Positions 56,721 through 64,000 of a DNA stretch of 64,000 nt are shown here, one piece after another. The notes under the pieces are model-generated. The model saw nothing but the letters and a program-made list of their open reading frames with translations, made no database searches and had not been told where the DNA came from. Source of the stretch: Tritrichomonas musculus (taxonomy: Eukaryota > Parabasalia > Tritrichomonadida > Tritrichomonadidae); assembly GCA_039105265.1 (NCBI GenBank), contig JAPFFF010000002.1:3844001-3908000 (forward strand), written 5' to 3'. The position numbers and the translations under genes were made by a program. How positions within the stretch are numbered: position 1 is the first letter of the stretch; each line of letters opens with the position of its first letter.

Positions 56721-57142
56721 GTTATGTAATTAATACTTTCAATTAAATATATTGAATTGTAATATTAACTTTTTGATTTGGTTATATTTTATTATAAAGA
56801 ATTTGTTTTAAATCTTTGTCAATAATGAATATTTTCTTTGTAAAGTAGTTTAATTGATATAAATATATATGGTTGAACTAAAAACTATAAAAAAAATTAT
56901 AAAATTCCTTCAAATTTTTAAGAAAAAATGATTTTTTTTATTTGATAATGTTTATTTTGGAAAGTATTTGTTCGGATAATAAAAAAATGAAATAATTAGC
57001 CATTTTGTAAAATATTTTGTGATTTTTTGCATTTAATTCATTTGATTTTTTGAACGATTATTTTTAATTGTAAAAAAATTGAGAGAAACCTTTGAATAAA
57101 TGTTATCAAAAATTCTATCTTAACGTATGATGAATTTAAAAA
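56721..57142. other. Divergent promoter spacer
   Basis: AT-rich gap between the p101-like and coiled-coil genes. Nothing was seen apart from the initiator at its right end. Confidence 0.5.
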
Positions 57143-57148
57143 TCATTT
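57143..57148 (+). promoter_or_regulatory. Initiator TCATTT with a 4-base leader
   Basis: The predicted start base 57145 lies only 4 bases before ATG 57149. No good second in-frame ATG follows early in the protein. Confidence 0.55.
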
Positions 57149-58279
57149 ATGAGTTCCCAATCATCAAGATATATTCCTCCATCAAAGAAATTTGCATTAT
57201 CTTTACCTGTTAACCCGCTTTTACAAAGTAAATTAAAATCTCAAGATTTAAGGCAACAACTCCAAAGCAGAATTGTTGATTTAGGCAGTCTTCAAACAGA
57301 ATGGAGCAGCCAAGAAAGCCAATTGCGAACTAAATCAGAAGACTTAATCACTCAATTAAGGGCATTGTCAAGGCAATACGAAATAAAAAGGAATGAAGAA
57401 AGAGCTAAGCATTTACAAGCGCTTAATCAAATCATCCGGCAACATCAAAATATTGTATTAGATCTTCAATCACAAATCAATGAATGCATTGAAGATTCCC
57501 AGATTGATGATGATTGTTCAGATATAGATCAGCAGATTAAAAGCATTAAAATTGAAATAAATGGATTAAGAGAATTCCAAGCCCAAATTGCTCAAGAAAA
57601 TAGAAAAGGTGGAAATGAAGAGGAAGAAGAAGAAGTTAATGAAAAAGTTGAAATGCTCCAAAATCGTTTAAATGAAATGCAAAATTTGTATACAAACAAT
57701 GTATTAAAAAGAGAAGAAGAATCAAAATCAGCAACTCTACAATTAGAAGGGCTTATCCTTAAACAGCAAGATATTGATCAACAAAATCAACTAGAGATTC
57801 AACAATTAGTTGATGAAATAAACAACATTGATTTAGATCAAGCAACACAAATTGCTGAAATAAAAAAGAAAGAAAAAGATATTAAAAGAAGCATTTCACA
57901 ACAATTAAAAGAAGCAATGAACGAAGCAGCACAATTACAACATGAAATATTTCAATTTCAGCATGATCATAAAAAAGAAATGAATGAAAAAATTGATATC
58001 GAAAGTCAACTCAAGCAAGAACTTGCAATATTGAATTCGAGGCATGCCGGATATCTAAATGAGTCCATTAATGCAGCCAAAAAATGTAGTGAAGAAGTTC
58101 GACGTATGGCTGCAATGAAACGCGAAATAGAAGAGTTAAACAGTGAACTATTAAGAGAAAAAATTGAAAACACTAATCTAATCAAAGAATCAAATAAAAT
58201 TGATGATGATATTTTGAATCAAGTATCAGAAAACCACACAACTTCTTTTTCATTATCTTTTTCATATAACAGGTTTTGA
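57149..58279 (+). CDS. Long coiled-coil protein
   Basis: A 376-residue protein. After a short head with basic and Pro residues (SRYIPPSKKFALSLPVNPL) it is coiled coil from about 30 to 350, with Gln- and Glu-rich heptads (QEEQ- and QLQ-type). A break with a run of acidic residues lies near 155-165 (GGNEEEEEEVNEKV). The end is Ser/Phe-rich (SFSLSFSYNRF). No family is recognised; it could be part of the parabasalid cytoskeleton. Its promoter initiator is almost on top of the ATG. Confidence 0.75.
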   Translation: MSSQSSRYIPPSKKFALSLPVNPLLQSKLKSQDLRQQLQSRIVDLGSLQTEWSSQESQLRTKSEDLITQLRALSRQYEIKRNEERAKHLQALNQIIRQHQNIVLDLQSQINECIEDSQIDDDCSDIDQQIKSIKIEINGLREFQAQIAQENRKGGNEEEEEEVNEKVEMLQNRLNEMQNLYTNNVLKREEESKSATLQLEGLILKQQDIDQQNQLEIQQLVDEINNIDLDQATQIAEIKKKEKDIKRSISQQLKEAMNEAAQLQHEIFQFQHDHKKEMNEKIDIESQLKQELAILNSRHAGYLNESINAAKKCSEEVRRMAAMKREIEELNSELLREKIENTNLIKESNKIDDDILNQVSENHTTSFSLSFSYNRF

Positions 58280-59640
58280 TTGATTTGATATATTTACAGT
58301 CGAGTTATTTTTTAAAATATGTTTTAATTTCAAAAGTATATCATATTTCTGGGTTTTATGATATAATTTACTTGTGTGGATTTAAAACATTGCTTCTTTT
58401 TATAAAAATAATATATTATGAATTATATTAAAAATAATTTAATACATGAAATTATAGAAATTATTATAATAATTTCAATAAATATTTTCGAATAACCGAA
58501 AGTATAAAAATAAAGTTTTTTTTTTTTTCATCATTGGCTTTATATTTAAAGAGTTTTTTCTATATAACAAGTTGTTTTCATTGGTATACTTGATAATATT
58601 AGCATATTAGTAACTTCTCGTCGAAAATAAAACCAAAAAAATATTTTTTGCAAACCAAATGTTTTTTATAAAATGTAAAAGCTAAGATATCAAATTATAT
58701 CTATCACGTTAATACGACATTAATTATTTACAAATTATTTTAAATGGAAATTATGGAAAAACTAAAAGAAAAAAATGTATCGGATTTGTAAATTTTTTTA
58801 TTTTATAAAAAATTATTTTTTATGTATACAAACTATATTTATACTTTGAAATTTATATGTTATAGCAAAAATCTTTATTTTAACCAGAGATACAAATCGA
58901 TTAATTAGTATTAATTATATCATTTTTGATTTATATGTACCTAATATGTTTTTCTAAATATAATTTCCAGATATATATAATCCAAAATGCTTTTAATATA
59001 AATGAATTGATAATTAAAAATTCTAAAAAATTCAATTCACTGATGCAACTTTTTCATTAATTTCTATCAATTTCTATCAAAAAATTAATTGAATTTATTT
59101 ATTTTTTCAGAAAGAAAGAAAATGATACAAACTTATTCTATGAAATAACTTCATATTCAATTGAATTTTTTGACGAAAATTGAAAAAATTCATTGTGTTT
59201 TCATAAATGATAAAAACTTATTTTAAATATTATTGAATGAAAATTTCACTTGTCCAAAAAATCATAATTATATCTTAGATTAAAAATAATGATTTAAAGG
59301 AAAAGTTATTACCTAGAAAAAATTCAATAACTTAGATTTTAATTTGAAAAATTTTAAAGCCAGCATTATTCATAACAGTATTATTATTGCTGTTATTTGT
59401 TGAAATGCATGAATTATTGTTTAGGAAAATTTTGAAAGAGCATACACAAAAATATAATCAACTAAATTGAATTTTTTTCTATAAGAATATAAAACCCTGT
59501 GTAGATTAAATATCTTGTCTCATATTATAAATGTATTTAATTGGGATTGGGTAAAAAAAAATAAAATAAAAACCATAATACTGATCTAACTTTTTGAATA
59601 TTATGAAAAATTTCTATAAGGATTAAATTCAGAGTTCTGA
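58280..59640. other. 1.36 kb AT-rich spacer
   Basis: No gene seen. It contains a 20-bp AT palindrome at 58457-58476 (GAAATTATTA and its mirror) and a short direct repeat ATTTCTATCA near 59060-59079. No TIR pair or target duplication was found. Confidence 0.5.
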
Positions 59641-60804
59641 ATGAAACCAAATCAGCAAGGAGTCAGTGCTGTTATGGAAATTGCTTCTTCTGACCTCGAT
59701 CATCAGCTTACTCCTATTCAACTTGAAAAAAAAGACGAATTAATCAGTATAATTCAAAATTATCTTAACTGTACTTGGACTTATGAACAATCTTTACAAG
59801 CATTCTTGAAACTTGGTATACAAACAGATACACTTGATCGAATGAAGGAGATTAAAAATGTTGAGGAAGCTCCCCTCAAATCAAGTGATGATCCAAACGA
59901 CGATTATAATCACAAAAAGAGCCGCCCTTGGACACCAATGGAAGATACTAGACTATTGGCTGGAATTATTCGTTATGGCTTAGAAAATTGGTCAACAGTT
60001 GCCATGTTTGTTGGAAATGATAGAACTAGGGCTCAATGTTCTCAAAGATGGAGCAGAGGTCTCAATCCTCGAATTTCCAAAGATACTTGGTCTTCAGAAG
60101 AAGAAAGTCTATTAATACGTTTAGTTCAACAATATGGTGATAAATCTTGGACAAAAATATCTTCAATGCTTGGAAATAGAAGTGATGTTCAATGCAGATA
60201 CCATTTTCATCAGATAAATAAAAATCAACCAAATTCTTTTTCTTCTGCTCCAAATCCCACACCTCAATTTCAGTATAGAAACTTAGAACAAATTTCACAG
60301 CATCCTAACGCTCGTCAAACTCCTAGATTTTCGCTTCCAAATGTCGATATTTCGCCATTAAACATACAAAAACTTCCCCAACCACAGATTCAAGCGCAGC
60401 AAACGCAACAACAGCAATATCTTAATTGCTCGCCATTAGGATTTCCGCCATTGTACAGTGGTCTTATGCAGCCTCCTGCTCCTGTTGTACCTCCTCCATT
60501 CTTTATGAATGGTATGAATAGCATGAATTATCCGCCCAATTCTCAATTTAATCTTTATGAAAACGGTGGCGATGGTTTTGCTGAGGCGGAACTTCCCGTA
60601 GAAAATGATAGTTTACCTCAAAATAACTCCATTCCTAATAATTTCAATATAAATGGTAACCACAATAATTTTGGACCTAAATTCAATTCATCTTTCCGGA
60701 GTCCAAATCAGCGGTTTGCAAGCCCATCACAAATAGCATCAATACCAAATTCATCAGAAATTGATGAGATTAATATTGACGGATTTTTACGGATGTTCAA
60801 ATAA
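59641..60804 (+). CDS. R2R3-type Myb DNA-binding protein
   Basis: A 387-residue transcription factor. Two Myb repeats lie at about 94-144 (tryptophans W97, W117, W137) and 145-193 (W150, W170, then Y187 in place of the third). The recognition helices are RTRAQCSQRWSRGL and RSDVQCRYHFHQI. A helical segment at 25-72 precedes them, and a long Asn/Pro/Gln-rich tail follows, typical of activation or low-complexity regions. Trichomonads have many such Mybs; some bind TAAC-type sites in iron-regulated genes, and one binds the M3 core promoter element. Which role applies here is not shown. A 24-bp palindrome centred on TAACGTTA lies 128 bases after the stop. Confidence 0.9.
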   Translation: MKPNQQGVSAVMEIASSDLDHQLTPIQLEKKDELISIIQNYLNCTWTYEQSLQAFLKLGIQTDTLDRMKEIKNVEEAPLKSSDDPNDDYNHKKSRPWTPMEDTRLLAGIIRYGLENWSTVAMFVGNDRTRAQCSQRWSRGLNPRISKDTWSSEEESLLIRLVQQYGDKSWTKISSMLGNRSDVQCRYHFHQINKNQPNSFSSAPNPTPQFQYRNLEQISQHPNARQTPRFSLPNVDISPLNIQKLPQPQIQAQQTQQQQYLNCSPLGFPPLYSGLMQPPAPVVPPPFFMNGMNSMNYPPNSQFNLYENGGDGFAEAELPVENDSLPQNNSIPNNFNINGNHNNFGPKFNSSFRSPNQRFASPSQIASIPNSSEIDEINIDGFLRMFK

Positions 60805-61302
60805 GAACATATTTATTCGCATTTATTCATATCATGTATACCTTTTTTATCGCAGGTTTATTGTTTGTTTTTAATTTTATTTTTTAGTCCCCAAATTAAT
60901 TATGCCATTTTTTTTTTCTCTGCGATTTTCGAAACTTTAATAACGTTATTAAAGTTGATTATTCTAATCATTCCCAAATTATCATATGATCAATCTGATC
61001 AATCTCACTATTATGTTTGATAAATCATATAGAAACAATTATTTTTCAATAATAATTACTATATTTTTGTTAATTATAATAAAGGCTTATTTTCCTAGTT
61101 AATTTTAATTCCTAACATTTTGCACATTAATATGTTTTCTGAAGAAATTAATTTCATCAAACTTATAGTATAAATTTCATACCTTGAAGTAATTAGCATT
61201 TAATTTTAAAATATAATGAAATAAAAGAGTATAAAAAAAAATATAATCTAATTTACTTTATTTTTACTAAATATCTAATAAAAGACAACTTTTATCCTAA
61301 AT
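60805..61302. other. Convergent spacer with a 24-bp palindrome
   Basis: AT-rich gap between the Myb and glutathione peroxidase genes. The palindrome at 60933-60956 is the main feature; GATCAATCT is repeated near 60988-61005. Confidence 0.55.
60933..60956. repeat. Perfect 24-bp palindrome with TAACGTTA core
   Basis: AACTTTAATAAC followed directly by its reverse complement. The core holds two inverted TAAC half-sites, which Myb proteins can bind. It could instead form a 3'-end hairpin in RNA. Confidence 0.7.
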
Positions 61303-61836
61303 TTAATAGGTTGTATTTATTGCTTCTTCAATTGCTTTTGTTACAGTTTCATCGTCAGGTTTTGTTTTTGGTGAAAATCTGTTTATAACTTTACCTGTTC
61401 GAGATATTAAGAATTTGTTAAAATTCCATGTTATTTCTCCATGAAAATCTGGATCTGTTTTTTCAGATGTCAAGAATTTATATAAAGGATGTTTATGATG
61501 ACCTTTGCATACAATCTTGGCAAATAGAGGGAAGTTTACACCATACGTTGTAGAACAAAATTCTGCAATTTCATCATTGTTTCGTGGTTCTTGATTTAGA
61601 AAATCATTTGTTGGAAAACCAAGAACTATAAAACCTTTATCTTTATATTTATTATAAATTTCTTCTAAATTTTTTAATTGATATGTAAAACCACATTTTC
61701 CTGCTATATTAACAATCATTAAAACTCTTCCACGGTATTGATCAATCGTAGTTTTTTCGCCAGCAATAGTTTCAACTTCTATTTGATATAAATCTTCAGG
61801 AACATCTTCATCTTCATGTGATTGTTGGTTTCCCAT
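61303..61836 (-). CDS. Glutathione peroxidase-family protein, likely myristoylated
   Basis: A 177-residue thiol peroxidase that should reduce peroxides. The peroxidatic cysteine is C48 in NIAGKCGFT. FPTNDFLNQEP (74-84) replaces the usual FPCNQFGGQEP, so the resolving cysteine (C to T) and tetrad glutamine (Q to D) are changed. WNFNKFLI (137-144) keeps the Trp and Asn. FCSTTYGVNFPLFAKI and NDF are common in bacterial enzymes, which suggests transfer from bacteria, but only a tree can show it. The protein starts MGNQQS, a classic N-myristoylation signal, followed by an acidic patch, so membrane anchoring is likely. Initiators lie 15-25 bases upstream. Confidence 0.9.
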   Translation of the reverse strand: MGNQQSHEDEDVPEDLYQIEVETIAGEKTTIDQYRGRVLMIVNIAGKCGFTYQLKNLEEIYNKYKDKGFIVLGFPTNDFLNQEPRNNDEIAEFCSTTYGVNFPLFAKIVCKGHHKHPLYKFLTSEKTDPDFHGEITWNFNKFLISRTGKVINRFSPKTKPDDETVTKAIEEAINTTY

Positions 61837-61850
61837 TTGAAATTAACAAT

Positions 61851-61861
61851 TAATGAAATGA
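61851..61861 (-). promoter_or_regulatory. Initiator pair of the peroxidase gene
   Basis: TCATTT and TCATTA overlap on the minus strand, giving leaders of about 17 and 22 bases before ATG 61836. Confidence 0.5.
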
Positions 61862-62639
61862 AATCAACGCTGATTAAATCCATATAATATTTTGTTAAAA
61901 CTTTTTGAAAGTTTAATTGAATTTATCGTTATCGTTATTTTTATTTTATATATCGTTGTTTTTTTTTTAATAATAAGTATGCATAATAAAAAGAAATGTG
62001 AAAGAAATATTAATGATTTCACATACAGTATACAAATATTTTTAATGATAGTATTCTATCATAATATTATAAAAATTACTTGGTAAATATTAGAAATTTA
62101 AAAGAAATTTTATCTTTTTATATTAGAATTAAATTTATTAATTTATTAAAAAAGTAAAGTTTTGTATTTATTTTTTTAGAAAAAGATAAAAATAAAATTA
62201 ATAAATATCCTAATTCAATTTCCCTAAATTCAAAATATTAATTCAAAAAAATAAAGAAATTCAAAATTTTGTTTTCTCATCAAATATGCATTTTAGGTTT
62301 GCATTAGCCCAAGAAAAAAGAAAATTAATTGAATTATGAATGATCAAACAGCTTAATTATATAAGTTTCAATGGATTTTGTCAAACTAATTTTATGACAA
62401 ATAATACGAATTAAAAAAAAAAATCCTTTTATGATGACTTATAATTGTAAAACAATAATTATTTTGATGAGGAAAGATAAATATAACCAGTAATATGAAT
62501 GTATGTATTCCATAATAATTAATCTTGATAAATTCGGTAATAAATGCAAAACTTTTTAATCATTTTATGGTATAATTTAAAAACTAATAAAAATACATAT
62601 AACTGTAGTTTACATACAAAAAACTATTAATAAAAAAGT
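61862..62639. other. AT-rich spacer, no gene seen
   Basis: Spacer between two minus-strand genes. A hydrophobic open frame at 61892-62086 starts at TTG and has random AT-rich composition. A short stem TTGTCA/TGACAA lies near 62379-62401. Confidence 0.5.
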
Positions 62640-63368
62640 CTATCTCCATTCATATAAAATTTTGCTGATCCTTCCTACATGAGCGTTGGGATTCAATAAT
62701 CCAGACTCTTTGTCAGGTGCTCTAATGGCGTTTGGTAATGAAAGAGAGCCACAAGTTGTAATATGTGGATTGACTTCTGGGAAAAGATCTGGATCATTGA
62801 GAAAGTCGAGTAGTGGCGTTCCTTTAACAGATTTTAATCTTCTTATTGGGACATTTGGTTTTAAAAGTTTATCGAAATCCTCATTAGTTAATTTTTGAAC
62901 ATTGATGGCTTGCATTTGTAGAGGGCTTGATGTAAAAATCACTCTTCTTTCGGTTGATTCATCATCTATATTGGGATTATCAACTCTTGGGAATCTTGCA
63001 ATTTTTGAATTATCGATCTGAACTGTTAACGAATATCCTATAAATTCAATTAGTACTTTTCCATCTGGTTTTGCTTCTTTAACAATTGCTTCATAAAACA
63101 TTGTTGACCAAACATTATTAGGTTCATCATACCATAAAGCAAGAACATGATCATCTGGTTGATAATTAGTATCTAGTGATGGAAATTGAGTGATTTTGCT
63201 GGGTTTAACTGTGTAACGCTCATCATGAGTTGCATCTGCATCTTCATCTCTAACTAAATAATTGCCATCTGGCAAAATTTTTTCAATTCTAGTAATTATC
63301 CATTCTGGTTTTGATTGATTGTATGGAACGCAGGCAGCACAAATTTGGCCTTCTTTTAGATCCATCAT
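62640..63368 (-). CDS. SGF29-like tandem Tudor protein
   Basis: A 242-residue protein with two Tudor-like domains at about 5-62 (GQICAACVPYNQSKPEWIITRI; YLVRDEDADATHDERYTV) and 68-127 (DDHVLALWYDEPNNVWSTMFYEA; VLIEFIGYSLTVQI). This is the pattern of the SGF29 C-terminal domain, which reads H3K4 methylation for the SAGA complex. The N-terminal coiled coil of SGF29 is absent, and a C-terminal part of about 110 residues is new. A chromatin or SAGA role is therefore likely but not certain. Two ATG codons stand in tandem at the start. Confidence 0.7.
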   Translation of the reverse strand: MMDLKEGQICAACVPYNQSKPEWIITRIEKILPDGNYLVRDEDADATHDERYTVKPSKITQFPSLDTNYQPDDHVLALWYDEPNNVWSTMFYEAIVKEAKPDGKVLIEFIGYSLTVQIDNSKIARFPRVDNPNIDDESTERRVIFTSSPLQMQAINVQKLTNEDFDKLLKPNVPIRRLKSVKGTPLLDFLNDPDLFPEVNPHITTCGSLSLPNAIRAPDKESGLLNPNAHVGRISKILYEWR

Positions 63369-63620
63369 GAATTTTTTCTTTCAGAATTTTCTATGCTTTG
63401 AAATTATAAATATCAGAATAACGAGCAATTAGTATTCATAGATTAAAAAACAGGTTAACAAAGTCAACTTAACTGTAATTAAAATATTTTGTGAAATTTC
63501 AATTTTTTTTAAACATGTTTTGATTCAGGTTTACTAACAAAAAATGTATAATAATTCATTGTATTTGTGTAACAACCTTTACTTACATAACAGATTTATT
63601 TGCAAATAAGAATAAAAATA
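63369..63620. other. Divergent spacer
   Basis: AT-rich gap before the small candidate gene at 63621. No core promoter element could be placed. Confidence 0.4.
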
Positions 63621-63815
63621 ATGTTTCAAATAGGGGATATCACAGGTTTAGGTATGACAATTCATTATATCATTTATCAAACGTAAATTTTTTTTAACCA
63701 AAATCTGATTGTTGTATTTTCAGGATTAAGTAAAAGCATTCAAGTAGTAATTGATGTGATTTCCATTGTTACCATGATAATTATTTATTTCTATATTCAA
63801 TGGTTAATTAATTAA
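63621..63815 (+). CDS. Candidate spliced gene: 40-residue membrane protein
   Basis: Two short exons (63621-63651 and 63724-63815) flank a 72-base stretch with intron signals: GTATGA at the start, CTGAT as a possible branch point and TTTTCAG at the end. Joined, they encode 40 residues: MFQIGDITGL-G-LSKS, then the membrane helix IQVVIDVISIVTMIIIYFYI and QWLIN. Unspliced, the frame stops after 22 codons. The single-helix layout resembles small subunits of ER membrane complexes. GTATGA differs by one base from the T. vaginalis donor GTATGT, and the long acceptor motif ACTAACACACAG is missing. The gene is a proposal only. Confidence 0.35.
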
Positions 63816-63865
63816 ACCTAACAATTTAAAAAAAATTAAAATATATGTAATTTCTATAAAATATA

Positions 63866-64000
63866 TTATTGTGGGTGATGTTGATTTTGTTGCTGCATAT
63901 TGTGGATATTCATTTCATTCTCAATCATAGATGGAGTAGTTTGTGTCTGCGATTCAGATCTTGAATTGATTTCAGGGTTGAATTTGAAAACTGGTTCATT
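63866..64000 (-). CDS. 3' end of a gene running off the right edge
   Basis: The last 44 codons of a minus-strand gene are visible, ending in TAA at 63868-63866. The tail is polar and Gln/Asn-rich (FKFNPEINSRSESQTQTTPS; NMQQQNQHHPQ). The composition is like the low-complexity tails of the CHD and Myb proteins here. No function can be assigned from this part. Confidence 0.6.
   Translation of the reverse strand, partial: NEPVFKFNPEINSRSESQTQTTPSMIENEMNIHNMQQQNQHHPQ

Noticed and set aside
59044-59056. TGCAACTTTTTC, like the outer element's TIR
   Set aside because: Similarity stops after 11-12 bases and no partner repeat is nearby.
61892-62086. Hydrophobic 64-codon frame
   Set aside because: It begins at TTG, has no promoter signal and looks like random AT-rich DNA.

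Overview
The window looks like nuclear DNA of a parabasalid protist, most likely Tritrichomonas or a close relative. The genome is very AT-rich. Protein genes are long and almost all intronless, and the code is standard (TAA, TAG and TGA all end genes). Several genes start 4-20 bases after a trichomonad-type initiator (TCA+1 Py T/A), or after the alternative core elements described for Trichomonas vaginalis (M5 = CCTTT; M3 = Myb-like AACGGTTA). A BspA-type leucine-rich repeat gene, a two-repeat Myb gene and a two-finger set of giant ubiquitin proteases also fit. No rRNA, tRNA or CRISPR was found.

Layout. 1-1846: a Ser/Thr kinase running off the left edge. 2586-5878: a small acidic protein and a Vps39-like vesicle-tethering subunit. 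5879-7514: a gene-free stretch holding a 1.13 kb transposon-like element with 12-bp terminal inverted repeats and a 10-bp target duplication. 7515-16314: a coiled-coil protein, a diaphanous-type formin, a sirtuin and DJ-1 pair transcribed divergently, and a Puf6-like nucleolar protein. 16820-23216: a ten-helix membrane protein, an SDF2/MIR protein, a UBL-UBA protein, a NAA40-like acetyltransferase, a coiled-coil protein and the Hsp70/Hsp90 organiser STI1. 23673-32992: a USP7-like deubiquitinase and a CHD6-9-type chromatin remodeller that also carries FYRN/FYRC domains. 33688-44448: a BspA-like protein, an RRM protein and a 2,531-residue USP9X-like deubiquitinase.

44449-51402 is a 7 kb transposon island. 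An element of 4,883 bp (16-bp inverted ends, 8-bp target duplication, an intact 429-residue Mutator/Kolobok-like transposase) sits inside one terminal repeat of an older ~1.5 kb element. It also contains a ~700-bp foldback sequence and a tandem repeat. 51403-64000: a repeat-bearing hypothetical gene, a coiled-coil gene with an E2F-like palindrome in its promoter, a protein resembling the p101 adaptor of class IB PI3-kinase, another coiled-coil protein, a Myb factor, a glutathione peroxidase with a myristoylation motif, an SGF29-like tandem Tudor protein, a possible intron-containing 40-residue membrane protein, and the end of one more gene.

The genes are independent eukaryotic units with no operons. 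Chromatin and ubiquitin functions recur (sirtuin, NAA40, CHD-FYR, SGF29, two USPs, UBL-UBA). The points most worth following up are the CHD-FYR fusion, the nested transposons, the p101-like protein and the candidate spliced micro-gene.
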